A DNA stretch of 30,262 bases from a virus: positions 1 to 30,262 of the IMG/VR virus record IMGVR_UViG_3300021197_001360. One strand, 5' to 3'. The position numbers and the translations under genes are program-made. Below are positions 1 to 7,344 of the stretch, in pieces. The notes under the pieces were generated by a model. It did no database searches. It was not told where the DNA came from and saw only the letters and a list, made by a program, of their open reading frames with translations. Each line of letters opens with the position of its first letter. Positions within the stretch are counted from its first letter, which is position 1.

Positions 1-218
1 GCTTTAGGTAGCTTTACTTTAACCGTTCCTGCGGAGGCTGCCCCTTCAATAGTTACGGTAAACGTAGCAACAAGGGGCTTTCCTGCGTCGCGCCTAACTT
101 CTGCTTTAAACGTGTTGTTAGAGATATTAACAGCGGCCCCTCCGCTAGTTGCTATCGTTAATGTGAACGAAAAATCTTCGCCGCGACCTACTGTAATGTT
201 ATGTTTTGCTGCTGCCAT
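1..218 (-). CDS. Beta-rich tail/neck-type protein, N-terminal part (cut by window edge)
   Basis: The reverse strand encodes an open frame that starts at ATG 216-218 and runs off the left edge after 72 codons. It begins MAAAKHNITVGRGEDFSF and alternates hydrophobic and polar residues, with Gly/Ala-rich turns (TIATSGGAAVNI, TFTVTIEGAASAGTVKV). This looks like an all-beta sandwich domain. Small phage proteins that start with a 'pull-in' segment of the form xITxGxDFxFTLTI are often baseplate-upper (BppU-like) or neck/tail proteins, so I infer a tail or neck role; the family is not proven. Its start overlaps the end of the upstream gene by 20 nt, which suggests translational coupling at the end of the leftward morphogenesis operon. 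No Shine-Dalgarno is visible. The C-terminus lies outside the window. Confidence 0.6.
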   Translation of the reverse strand, partial: MAAAKHNITVGRGEDFSFTLTIATSGGAAVNISNNTFKAEVRRDAGKPLVATFTVTIEGAASAGTVKVKLPK

Positions 219-519
219 CAGTCATAGCCTTCTCTACGGCGATGACGAATCCTACATTATCGGGATCTTTTTGTCCAGCGTCCGGTTTGGCATCCCCGCC
301 GTTCACTACGTAGGAATGGACCGTGTCCAGATAATCATTAGCCAGCGTCACTTTGGACTGAACCCACGCTTCTGAAAGCTTAGGCGAGCCACAGCCACAC
401 TGTTGCAGGAGTGCCTCAACATTAGCTTGCACATTGGAAAGCTGCTGCTGAATCATCTCCAGATCCTTCTCAGCATTTTCATGCTGAGGAGAATCTTCGG
501 ATTGATAAACTTCGTTCAT
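199..519 (-). CDS. Small coiled-coil hypothetical protein (virion assembly operon)
   Basis: This 106-residue acidic protein is unrecognised. Residues 15-40 form a helical, Gln-rich stretch (EKDLEMIQQQLSNVQANVEA) that should make a coiled coil. A short CGCGSP motif follows, with two close cysteines, and then a helical block EAWVQSKVTLANDYLDTVHS. From memory, similar SEAWVQSKxTxAxDYxxT blocks occur in small proteins near structural genes of marine podoviruses and cyanophages, so an assembly or minor structural role is plausible. The start ATG shares one base with the TAA of the upstream gene (TAATG), so the two are almost certainly translationally coupled. The C-terminus is charged and probably disordered. 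Confidence 0.7.
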   Translation of the reverse strand: MNEVYQSEDSPQHENAEKDLEMIQQQLSNVQANVEALLQQCGCGSPKLSEAWVQSKVTLANDYLDTVHSYVVNGGDAKPDAGQKDPDNVGFVIAVEKAMTDGSSKT

Positions 520-1511
520 TACATAGATTCACGGTAGAACTGAAGAGCAAACTGGTTAGGAGACATCTCCTTACCTTTGTTTTGAGCTAGTAGCTTCTTC
601 ATATCTTCCAACTTACCTTTGTCTTTAACAGAATTAGGGTCAAAATCACTGCCGTGGGTGTTCTTAAATAGGCTAATAGCTTTATCCGTGTAGTCCATTT
701 CTGGTTCGTCAGGGACACTAGCTTGACGTGCGGCTTCAGCTTTTAGCTGCCCTGCCATACCTTCGTTACTAGCTTGACGCGCAGCTTCGGCTTTTAAAGC
801 TCCTGCCATGCCTTCGTTGCTAGCTTTCTCGGCAGAAGCACTAGCTTGACGTGCAGCTTCAGATTTTAAAGCTCCTGCCATGCCTTCGTTACTAGCTTGA
901 CGGTCAGCTTCACGCATAGCTAAATGCTCTTTTTTCAAAGCCGCTTCTTCAAGATCTAATTCTGCTCCAGCTTTTTCCAAGGCAGCAACTTTTCTTGATT
1001 CACGTTCTGCTTCATCTAGCAACGCCATCTGACGATCAAACTCTGATTCCTGATTCGCTGCGGTTGTTTCAGCCACATTCTTTAAAAGAACTTTTTGAGC
1101 TGCGGTATACGGGTCTACTGTCAGTTTGGATTCAGTAGTAGGTTCTGCTGCTTTAGGGGCTGCTTTAGGGGCTGCTTTAGGGGCTGCTTTAGGGGCTGCT
1201 TTAGGGGCTGCTTTAGGGGCTGCTTTAGGGGCTGCTTTAGGGGCTTTTAACTCCACTGCATTCTCCGTCCGGTCTAGTAAAGCTAAAGCCCTAGCTATCC
1301 GATCTTCAGTCTTTTCGCCTCGGTCAGCCCCAGTAATAGCGTCTTGTAGACGGGTTGTCCCTTCCATCTCGCCAACTAAATTCCCAAATGAACCTACTGT
1401 AGACATCAACCCATCTAAAATAGATGCGGCTCCTACTCCAGAGTTTTTTGCGTCTTCCGCTGCGGCTGATTTAAAAGCATCAGAGCTAAATAATTCGATT
1501 AGTTTACTCAT
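519..1511 (-). CDS. Repeat-rich coiled-coil structural protein, function unknown
   Basis: A 330-residue protein directly after the capsid gene and its terminator. Residues 1-89 are a mixed helical region. Residues about 90-121 are eight tandem APKA units encoded by a 12-bp repeat, giving an Ala/Pro/Lys linker. Residues about 140-205 are a long charged coiled coil. About residues 207-264 hold three copies of a 17-residue unit (SNEGMAGALKAEAARQA), the first separated from the second by a 7-residue insert. The last ~60 residues (from EMDYTDKAISLFKN) look like a compact helical domain. The position suggests a head-decoration, head-completion or internal protein, but I recognise no family. The start ATG follows the capsid terminator's T-run by about 15 nt with no SD, so expression depends on readthrough or an unseen promoter. 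Confidence 0.8.
   Translation of the reverse strand: MSKLIELFSSDAFKSAAAEDAKNSGVGAASILDGLMSTVGSFGNLVGEMEGTTRLQDAITGADRGEKTEDRIARALALLDRTENAVELKAPKAAPKAAPKAAPKAAPKAAPKAAPKAAPKAAEPTTESKLTVDPYTAAQKVLLKNVAETTAANQESEFDRQMALLDEAERESRKVAALEKAGAELDLEEAALKKEHLAMREADRQASNEGMAGALKSEAARQASASAEKASNEGMAGALKAEAARQASNEGMAGQLKAEAARQASVPDEPEMDYTDKAISLFKNTHGSDFDPNSVKDKGKLEDMKKLLAQNKGKEMSPNQFALQFYRESM
720..893 (-). repeat. Three 51-bp in-frame repeats
   Basis: Three copies of a 51-bp unit lie at about 720-770, 771-821 and 843-893, with a 21-bp insert between the last two. Each encodes a SNEGMAGxLKxEAARQA-type helical repeat in the 330-residue structural protein. Copies differ at a few bases, so the expansion is older than that of the 12-bp array in the same gene. 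Confidence 0.85.
1148..1243 (-). repeat. Eight 12-bp tandem repeats encoding an APKA linker
   Basis: Eight perfect copies of CTGCTTTAGGGG (plus strand) occur in a row, 96 bp in all, in frame with the 330-residue leftward gene. They encode alternating Ala-Pro-Lys-Ala. The perfect identity points to recent expansion or continuing slippage. Copy number should vary between isolates. Confidence 0.95.
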
Positions 1512-1526
1512 AGTAAATGTTTCTGT

Positions 1527-1571
1527 AAAAAAGAACCCCGCTACCCGTTTTAGAGACAGGCAACGGGGTTC
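1527..1571 (-). terminator. Rho-independent terminator after the major capsid gene
   Basis: Read leftward, GAACCCCG (1571-1564) pairs perfectly with CGGGGTTC (1540-1533) across a 23-nt loop that can pair further, and six T follow at 1532-1527. It sits 20 nt after the capsid stop codon and ahead of the 330-residue gene. It would end most capsid transcripts while letting some through. Confidence 0.75.
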
Positions 1572-1591
1572 ATGTTAAGTGTTAGGCTATA

Positions 1592-2896
1592 TTAAGCACC
1601 TGCGGCTGCTCCGCGAAGATATACGATTACAAAACCAAACTCGGTCTTGATCGGCTTAGTAGCACTGGCGAGAACTCCACGGAAGAAACCAATGGTTCCA
1701 TCAGGGTTGGTGATCTCACTAACGATGTTCTTCCAGTCAAACTTACCACGGTAGTTAACAGGATCGAAGCTGAGTCCGTTAGAACCACTCATTGGATTAG
1801 GAATGAGGGCTTCACAAACTTCAGGGTGAAGAACGAAAGCGGCTTCGTGAGTCGCGGTCTCATAAGCGGCATTTGGAGTAGCAACTCCAGCAGCAACAGT
1901 GTAAGGCTCGACCCTCTCAAGTTTGTCACTAGTAGCATTGAAGTTATAGCGAGGAGCCATATCATCGATGAGGTGGTAGAATCCACGGAAGGACTTTTCA
2001 ACACCAAGTGGTGCGATAAGATCACTTACCTTAGAGTTGTTATAGCGAATGTCATCACGGAATTCGGCTTCAGTCTGGAGCGCGTAGGACGCCTCAGAAG
2101 AAAGGACAACCGAAAATACCGGACGACCGTTCTCACGACCGTAAGCATTTGCACCAGCACCACCACGAACTTGCTTAAAGTAAACTTTATCCAAGATTGC
2201 GTTAGAGATGTTACCAGTGATGTCACTACCGTCACTCCCTGCATCCACATCAAGATCGGTCAATGTAAGACCTTCTCTAGCTCCAGTAATAACTGTTCCA
2301 GCGGTCTTACAAAGGACGAGGTTGTCGGAAATAAGCTCAAACTCATCACGGTAGCGGTTCTCCCAAGTGTTACGGGTGACCTCAGTCATGATGTTCATGA
2401 TGGCGCGGAGCTGGTCCTGACGATGAGCAGCAAATCGAAGGTCTTCCAAAGAAATCTTAGGAGACTCGATAACAGCACGCTTCAATGAGTAAGGCTTCAG
2501 CTTCTTACCGAACTGAACGTAAGAGCGTCGGTCGGTTCCAGCGGGGTTGTTATCAGAGACATCTTGCCCATCACCACGACCACCTTGGAAATCTTTCATG
2601 GTTCCCGGCTCCTGTGCGTCTGCAATAGAAGTTCCTGAGAAGGCGCTACCAAGAGTGGACCAGTTTACTCCAGCAGTTCCACCACCAGCGGTAGTAGTAG
2701 CGATAGCACGATCATACACCAAAGTCTGTTGGGTGTATCCTTGACCATCAGGGAAAGCTCCCTGCTTAGTTAGGTCCAACCAAGGAGAAGTGTGGAGCGT
2801 GCGTGAGTAGATGTCCTTGCCGATGCGGTTAGCTTCTTCAGCGAGGATTGTATTGACAGATGCGAGGCCCGTAGACCCCAAATTAAATGTAGACAT
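1592..2896 (-). CDS. Major capsid protein (predicted)
   Basis: A 434-residue protein in the position expected for the major capsid: portal, small protein, scaffold, then this gene. I chose ATG 2896 (MSTFNLGSTGLASVNTILAE); an upstream TTG would add 12 residues from the leader and is unlikely. The N-terminal helical arm, the charged middle (LRAIMNIMTEVTRNTWENRYRDEFELI) and the beta-rich C-terminal half ending in FGFVIVYLRGAAAGA fit an HK97-fold capsid protein of phage size. The gene has its own strong sigma70-like promoter (3065-3092), a ~160-nt leader with two direct repeats, and a terminator just downstream; this is the regulation expected for the most abundant virion protein. There is no SD, and the leader is AT-rich just before the ATG. 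The assignment rests on context and shape, not on a sequence match. Confidence 0.8.
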   Translation of the reverse strand: MSTFNLGSTGLASVNTILAEEANRIGKDIYSRTLHTSPWLDLTKQGAFPDGQGYTQQTLVYDRAIATTTAGGGTAGVNWSTLGSAFSGTSIADAQEPGTMKDFQGGRGDGQDVSDNNPAGTDRRSYVQFGKKLKPYSLKRAVIESPKISLEDLRFAAHRQDQLRAIMNIMTEVTRNTWENRYRDEFELISDNLVLCKTAGTVITGAREGLTLTDLDVDAGSDGSDITGNISNAILDKVYFKQVRGGAGANAYGRENGRPVFSVVLSSEASYALQTEAEFRDDIRYNNSKVSDLIAPLGVEKSFRGFYHLIDDMAPRYNFNATSDKLERVEPYTVAAGVATPNAAYETATHEAAFVLHPEVCEALIPNPMSGSNGLSFDPVNYRGKFDWKNIVSEITNPDGTIGFFRGVLASATKPIKTEFGFVIVYLRGAAAGA

Positions 2897-2968
2897 TGTA
2901 ATAAATAAATAAGAGTTTGCGCTTCCAGCCAACGTGGTCGGAAACTAAAGAGTTTTAGGGCGAACCTC

Positions 2969-2996
2969 TTAGAACTATGCAATGGCTAGAGCAACC
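2969..2996 (-). repeat. Leader repeat, copy 2 (capsid 5' UTR)
   Basis: A 28-nt element reads, on the capsid mRNA strand, GGTTGCTCTAGCC then ATTGCATAGTTCTAA. It repeats the element at 3024-3050 with only a few changes in the middle. Flanking arms (AACTC before, GAGGTT after) could close a hairpin with a one-base bulge. It lies in the predicted untranslated leader. Confidence 0.7.
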
Positions 2997-3023
2997 TGAG
3001 TTTCTATGTGCTTTACCAGTCGT

Positions 3024-3050
3024 TTAGAACTATTTAAGGCTAGAGCAACC
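3024..3050 (-). repeat. Leader repeat, copy 1 (capsid 5' UTR)
   Basis: The 27-nt partner of 2969-2996, offset by 55 nt: GGTTGCTCTAGCC then TTAAATAGTTCTAA. Its own flanks CAGTTG and CGACTG are complementary with one G-U pair. They differ in sequence from the flanks of the other copy, so pairing rather than sequence may be what is kept. Confidence 0.7.
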
Positions 3051-3064
3051 CAACTGATAAGCGC

Positions 3065-3092
3065 ATATTAACATTGTCTGGCGATCTGTCAA
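3065..3092 (-). promoter_or_regulatory. Sigma70-type promoter for the major capsid gene
   Basis: Read leftward, a perfect -35 TTGACA (3092-3087) is followed after 16 nt by the -10 TAATAT (3070-3065). A TG sits one base before the -10, giving an extended -10. Transcription should start near 3058, leaving a ~160-nt leader before the capsid ATG. It lies 5 nt after the scaffold stop codon. Confidence 0.7.
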
Positions 3093-3097
3093 CGGGG

Positions 3098-4279
3098 TCA
3101 CACAGCACCCAAAGCAGCCGCTACTCTTTCTTCAAAAGTACCGTTTTCAGGTATGCCGGAGCTAGCTGCTGGTGCTTTCGTCTGACCAGACATCGCTGGC
3201 TCCGCATCCTCATACTCAGCAAGACGATCAGTCAATGACTCGACTTCTTTCCTCATCTCAAGATATTGTCGAACAACCGTCGGGAACACTTGGGCTGAGA
3301 CCGCATTGTAGGCGTGGTCAACAGGATGGAGGACAGTAGGATCAGTCTCTGATGCCTTCTGCTGGATAGCGGACATGTCGAGACCCTCGATTCCTTTGAG
3401 GAACGGTAACTTCTGCTGGACTCTTTCGACGACATTTTTAGTGATGTTCTGCCTCAATTGGGCGTTTTCGGCGGCTGTAGCAGCACTCTGCTGCTCTTCA
3501 AGCTGTTTTGCCTCCGCTAATGCTGCGTCAGCATTCTCATACAACTGCTCGCGGCGTTGTATAATAGGATCAATGTCTTCCATGATCCTGTAAATCTTTG
3601 CCTTATCGCGATCACTAGCATTGGGTAAAAGCTCAGACAACTGCTCTTCCTGCTCTTGTGGGTCGTCTAGCGACAACACATCAATCAAAGCGTCAGAATC
3701 TACCTCGTATTTGTCAGCAATCTGGTCTGCCTGCTCAACGAGGGCTTCCAACGGCTGCGATACCGCCTGCTGATACGCTTGAGTCTGCTCCAGATTCGAT
3801 AAAGCCTGCTGCTGTTCATATTCAGCGAGCCTCTCTTGTAACTGCTCAACGTCCTTGTTCTCAGCAAGTCCCGTCAGTTCCTGAATCTTTGACTCGTATT
3901 CCTTAGACTGCTGGCGCAACTGGTCCAACTCAGAACGGTTTGTCTTCAACTCAGTCTTGAGTTCCTTAAAACGGTTAGCCGCTTTAGGAGTCCACTCGTC
4001 GCCGATGTCTTCGGTCAGGCTTTCGAGTGGATCTGTATCCTGTATCTCGGTATCCTGAACCTCTTCCGACGATTCCTCAGCAACTGGTTCCGGTTCCAGT
4101 TCCGGTTCCAGTTCCGGTTCCGGTTCCGGCTCTGCGGGTGCTTGATCAAGGTTAGCAAACGCTGCTTCCAATGAGGATTCAAAGGAAGCGGGTTCAGTGG
4201 CATCAGGTAAAGCATCTACATTAGTCGGTGCTTCTACGGCTTCGGTGGCCTCTACGGCTGCTTCTACAGGTGCGTCCAT
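3098..4279 (-). CDS. Capsid scaffold protein (predicted)
   Basis: A 393-residue, highly acidic, helical protein between portal and capsid genes, the usual place of a scaffold. The N-terminus is Glu/Ala/Pro-rich, with a Glu-Pro/Glu-Leu repeat tract at about residues 50-64 coded by 6-bp units. Residues ~90-270 are long charged coiled coil rich in Gln and Glu (LEQTQAYQQAVSQPLEALVE, AKQLEEQQSAATAAENAQL). The short C-terminal helix (GTFEERVAAALGAV) resembles the capsid-binding ends of known scaffolds. Its role would be to template procapsid assembly and then leave. The start overlaps the end of the 98-residue gene by 16 nt, and no SD is visible. Confidence rests on composition and gene order. Confidence 0.8.
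   Translation of the reverse strand: MDAPVEAAVEATEAVEAPTNVDALPDATEPASFESSLEAAFANLDQAPAEPEPEPELEPELEPEPVAEESSEEVQDTEIQDTDPLESLTEDIGDEWTPKAANRFKELKTELKTNRSELDQLRQQSKEYESKIQELTGLAENKDVEQLQERLAEYEQQQALSNLEQTQAYQQAVSQPLEALVEQADQIADKYEVDSDALIDVLSLDDPQEQEEQLSELLPNASDRDKAKIYRIMEDIDPIIQRREQLYENADAALAEAKQLEEQQSAATAAENAQLRQNITKNVVERVQQKLPFLKGIEGLDMSAIQQKASETDPTVLHPVDHAYNAVSAQVFPTVVRQYLEMRKEVESLTDRLAEYEDAEPAMSGQTKAPAASSGIPENGTFEERVAAALGAV
4087..4128 (-). repeat. 6-bp tandem repeats in the scaffold gene
   Basis: Seven in-frame hexamers of GTTCCG or GTTCCA lie end to end. On the coding strand they read Glu-Pro and Glu-Leu. The tract forms an acidic, extended linker near the scaffold N-terminus. Confidence 0.85.
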
Positions 4280-4560
4280 TCGTCTGGTTGGTTAGTTTTT
4301 GTGGTGGAGGGCCGATGAGTCAGCTTCTCCAGATCATTAAAGGCGTCTCTGTATCCCGCATACCAAGCCAGTTTATGGCTGTTCGCTTGCGGGTCTGCGT
4401 CCAACGACGTAACCGTTGGGCCAGATGCCTCTTTTAAAATTGCGATTGCTTGTTGCAGGGCAAGGTCGTCCAGTAGCTCCCGTAGCCTTGTAACCGACTT
4501 TAAATCTTTGAACCAGTGTTCCAGCTTTACTGGAACTGTGGCTTTCTTTTTAGCTGGCAT
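4264..4560 (-). CDS. Small hypothetical protein between portal and scaffold
   Basis: A 98-residue protein. The N-terminus is Lys-rich (MPAKKKATVPVKLEHW), the centre helical (VTRLRELLDDLALQQAIAIL), followed by AWYAGYRDAFNDLEKL and a polar tail. I do not recognise the family. Small helical proteins often sit between portal and scaffold genes of podoviruses and may help portal incorporation or procapsid assembly; that is inference from position. Its ATG shares one base with the portal TAA (TAATG) and its end overlaps the scaffold start, so all three genes should be translated as a coupled unit. Confidence 0.7.
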   Translation of the reverse strand: MPAKKKATVPVKLEHWFKDLKSVTRLRELLDDLALQQAIAILKEASGPTVTSLDADPQANSHKLAWYAGYRDAFNDLEKLTHRPSTTKTNQPDEWTHL

Positions 4561-6782
4561 TATTCTTGTTCACGAAACCTCAAGGCGGCTTCGGCATCGC
4601 GGATCGCTTGCTCTTGGTCGAACTTCTTCTGCTTAATAGCCATCTCAAGTTCAGCCTTCTGCTGCGTAATCTGCATATCGACTTGCGCCTTCTGTAGCTT
4701 CATATCTACCTCAGACGCTTGAGGTTGTCCACCCTCTTCTTCAGAAATTTGCTGTTGCTCTCTCTGGATCTTTTCCAACGCCTTCATGGTGTTGTTAATC
4801 GCTTCTTCAGCATACTGTAGAATCTGTTTCGCGTTCGACACTACGGCCTCCAATGCCGGATCACCAGAAGCATATTGGGCAGTCTCAGAAATATGCTGGT
4901 AAAGTGCCTGCAATGCGGGAAGAACCTGCTGCGGATCTGCTTGGCCTTCATTAATAGCCTGAATGAACTGCTGCAACAACGGAACGTGTAACTGCAAGTG
5001 CTGGCCGTGCATCTCACTAGAAACAACCGGAACTGGCTGGCCTTGTTGCAACTGCTGGTTCTCAAGATAAGCAATCTTGGTATCTACCGTTTTCCGGTCG
5101 TCTTCTTGCGCCGGAACGTAGCGATCCGCGAGGTCGTGACCGACACGAGTGCTAACGATGTCACGAGTAAGGTTGCGGCGACCAACGTCGTCGAATTGGC
5201 CACTAATTCCTTGAAGCTCGCGAAGCGAGACGAGTCTGTTTGCGTGCGATCCATTGCCAATGGAACGAACTGCTTTGGTCTGTGCGACATCTAATTTCTT
5301 AATGAATTCTTTTTCTACGCCCCGTTTCTCACAACGGTCGAAGAAATCTTTAATCGCCGCGTCAGGTCGTTTGACCTCAACAATACGGCGGACCATCTCG
5401 CGCATCAGGCGAGTCCAACTTGAGTAGAATAAGTTTAGCGTTGAACCACTAATCCGCGTAGCCACATCCATGTCCGCCACAACCTGCATCTGGTTCTTGT
5501 ATGGCGAAGTCTGGTTCGGGCCATACGGTGACATTGTGTCGGTGTTCAACGAAAGCTGCTGAGAAAGATCCTGCAAAGCTGGCTGGACCGCTGTGCCTAA
5601 GTTAGGAATCGCCTTCTCGACAATCTTTACGTTAGGTGACATCACGGCATAAGCGCCGTAGAACGTGAAGCTGAGTTCATCCAACGAGCGTTGGTTCTCT
5701 GGCTGGATCATCACCGACGACGCTAACATCGCGCCGTCAATCTGCTGGCAACGAAGTCTGTTACTCGTCTGAACGTGGGAGAAGATCCGCTGGCCAAGTC
5801 CTCTGATCGAATGATAAGTGCCATTACTACCAACTCCGTATGTGAAGAAGATATACGCCTGTTCAGGTGTATCGTAGCGACTGACCTTCTTGTAGAGGAA
5901 ATCTTTAGGACTAGACTCAGCGGATATGTAATGACTCACACTACCGTCGATCTCGCGCACCCAGTAGTGCAGCACGTCAACGGTAGGGTTCTGGATGCCT
6001 GTGTAGAGATCGTTGTTCTTGATCTCTGCCTGCAACGATTCGTAATCAGAATATGTGTTGCCGGACGTGTAGGAGCGCCCCGAAGTCTTGACGTTCTCCA
6101 TCATGACTCGTTTGACCTCTTCTACGTTCCAGCCGACTGCCTTAGCAGCCTTCTCGTTCTTAATAAAGTGGTATAGCTCGTGTAGCTGATACTGACGGCG
6201 ACCGACGGCAATGTCGATTGCGTTCTCTGATGCCTGCGACTGACGCGGGATCAAGATATCTGCGAATCCGCCGATACGAAACTTCCAATCTTCTGGTGAG
6301 TCGAAGTAGGCAATACCGACTCCGTGCTTAATAAACTGTGTGCAAAGGCGGAGGTAGCTACTGTGGAACTCTGGCCAGCGGCGGAAGAGGTTTGTCAGCT
6401 CCTCGGCTACGATGTCCTCCTTTGGCCCTACTTCGCTTCTCTCGCCTGTTGTGGCCTTGACCTCCACTAGCTTCTCCAAAGACGTGTAGAGGTCAACGTA
6501 GGCCGAAAGAGAGATGTCTAGCAAACGCTGCGCTTCGCCGAAGTTCAAGTTGGTCTTGAGTCCCTGACCACTAGCCGCTAGCTGTGATTGGCTGTAAGGC
6601 GCAACACCATCGAACATACTATCGATCCGAGAGCGGTTAACAGCAGACTTCTCATCAGCGCGGAGCAAGGTTGCAAAGATACCAATAGCAGCTTTAACAT
6701 CCTTGAGACGTGTTTCAACAGGCTTACCCTTCTCATCAAGGCTCCCTAAGTCGAGGCCGTCTAAGTCAATTAAGTTTGACAT
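4560..6782 (-). CDS. Portal protein (head-tail connector)
   Basis: A 740-residue protein, in the size range of large podovirus portals (P22 and N4 portals are of similar length). I chose ATG 6782 (MSNLIDLDGLDLGSL); a TTG 36 nt upstream overlaps the preceding gene and the promoter -35 box. The middle contains a portal-like stem/wing region (YHSIRGLGQRIFSHVQTSNR, TRISGSTLNLFYSSWTRLMR). The last ~150 residues are a Gln/Glu/Lys-rich coiled coil (DMQITQQKAELEMAIKQKKF), matching the barrel and core-contacting end of long portals. Twelve copies would form the ring through which DNA is packaged and ejected. A promoter lies just upstream with its -10 only 8 nt from the ATG. It is the first gene of the portal-scaffold operon. 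Confidence 0.88.
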   Translation of the reverse strand: MSNLIDLDGLDLGSLDEKGKPVETRLKDVKAAIGIFATLLRADEKSAVNRSRIDSMFDGVAPYSQSQLAASGQGLKTNLNFGEAQRLLDISLSAYVDLYTSLEKLVEVKATTGERSEVGPKEDIVAEELTNLFRRWPEFHSSYLRLCTQFIKHGVGIAYFDSPEDWKFRIGGFADILIPRQSQASENAIDIAVGRRQYQLHELYHFIKNEKAAKAVGWNVEEVKRVMMENVKTSGRSYTSGNTYSDYESLQAEIKNNDLYTGIQNPTVDVLHYWVREIDGSVSHYISAESSPKDFLYKKVSRYDTPEQAYIFFTYGVGSNGTYHSIRGLGQRIFSHVQTSNRLRCQQIDGAMLASSVMIQPENQRSLDELSFTFYGAYAVMSPNVKIVEKAIPNLGTAVQPALQDLSQQLSLNTDTMSPYGPNQTSPYKNQMQVVADMDVATRISGSTLNLFYSSWTRLMREMVRRIVEVKRPDAAIKDFFDRCEKRGVEKEFIKKLDVAQTKAVRSIGNGSHANRLVSLRELQGISGQFDDVGRRNLTRDIVSTRVGHDLADRYVPAQEDDRKTVDTKIAYLENQQLQQGQPVPVVSSEMHGQHLQLHVPLLQQFIQAINEGQADPQQVLPALQALYQHISETAQYASGDPALEAVVSNAKQILQYAEEAINNTMKALEKIQREQQQISEEEGGQPQASEVDMKLQKAQVDMQITQQKAELEMAIKQKKFDQEQAIRDAEAALRFREQE

Positions 6783-6790
6783 ACTTGGCG

Positions 6791-6818
6791 AGTATATTGA
6801 ATTGACAGTCAATGTCAA
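6791..6818 (-). promoter_or_regulatory. Sigma70-type promoter for portal, with palindromic spacer
   Basis: Read leftward: -35 TTGACA (6818-6813), 16 nt, -10 TATACT (6796-6791). The ATG of the portal follows after 8 nt, so the transcript would have almost no leader. The spacer holds a perfect palindrome, ATTGAC-A-GTCAAT (6801-6813), overlapping the -35 by one base, a possible operator. Confidence 0.65.
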
Positions 6819-7255
6819 TCATTTGGGTAAGCCTCTTTCATTATCTTCTCCATACGCACCCAATGGGCGCGACCATCTTCGGTTTTGAGGCGGACATACT
6901 CCTTCTCACCGATATCCTTCGTCCCCACTAAAATAGGGTTCCCCCTATACCTCTTGCCCGTATTCCGGTATTTCCAGACTGCGCCGTAAGGAGTCACCTT
7001 GTAATCGGGGTAATCGGCTATTACGACAAACTCCTCTTCCGGTAGGTCGTAGCGTAATACAGATAATTTGTTGTGATCCACCATCGTATACACGCCCTCA
7101 TCATTAGTAACAAAAGAGTAGTATTTTAACCCCCGCCAATATCGCTTAAGATTTTTGTCTGTTTTCAAGTTGTAAATATAACCGTCGTCGGTCAGGGCAT
7201 AATGCGAAGCCCCCGCAACGGGTTTCCAATCTTCTGGTATTTTATGTTTAATCAT
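6815..7255 (-). CDS. NUMOD4-like DNA-binding protein (no nuclease domain seen)
   Basis: A 146-residue protein with two similar halves. Residues ~7-66 start PEDWKPVAGASHYALTDDGY; residues ~76-144 contain VVIADYPDYKVTPYGAVW and end in WVRMEKIMKEAYPND. Both resemble NUMOD4 modules (WKxIxxYxxYxVSxxGxVxSL), the DNA-binding motifs that precede HNH domains in phage homing endonucleases. I see no HNH motif, so this could be a regulator or a remnant of an endonuclease. It lies between a long hairpin (7269-7344) and the portal promoter, and its stop overlaps the -35 box of that promoter. The likely start is ATG 7255; an in-frame alternative is not evident. No SD is visible. Confidence 0.65.
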   Translation of the reverse strand: MIKHKIPEDWKPVAGASHYALTDDGYIYNLKTDKNLKRYWRGLKYYSFVTNDEGVYTMVDHNKLSVLRYDLPEEEFVVIADYPDYKVTPYGAVWKYRNTGKRYRGNPILVGTKDIGEKEYVRLKTEDGRAHWVRMEKIMKEAYPND

Positions 7256-7268
7256 CTCGGGATGTAGT

Positions 7269-7344
7269 AAAAAACTTTTCTCTCCGGCTCTTAGTATCTT
7301 ATTATATATAATAAGATACTAAAGGTCTAGAAGAAAAGTTTTTT
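7269..7344 (-). terminator. Long hairpin terminator, copy A
   Basis: A perfect 32-bp palindrome (7291-7322, arm TTAGTATCTTATTATA) sits inside outer arms AAAAAACTTTTCT and AGAAAAGTTTTTT. Read leftward it ends in a T-run and begins at the stop codon of the 86-residue gene. It can work as a terminator in both directions. An almost identical copy lies at 26284-26360. Confidence 0.75.

Noticed and set aside
1126-1578. Plus-strand frame of 150 residues opposite the APKA repeats
   Set aside because: It is a repeat-driven shadow (AALG units) antisense to a better gene, crossing the capsid terminator, with no start context.
2897-2932. Longer start of the capsid gene at a TTG
   Set aside because: It would translate AT-rich leader sequence; ATG 2896 gives a typical capsid N-terminus.
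6783-6818. Longer start of the portal gene at a TTG
   Set aside because: The TTG is the -35 box itself; a transcript from this promoter could not include it. ATG 6782 is preferred.
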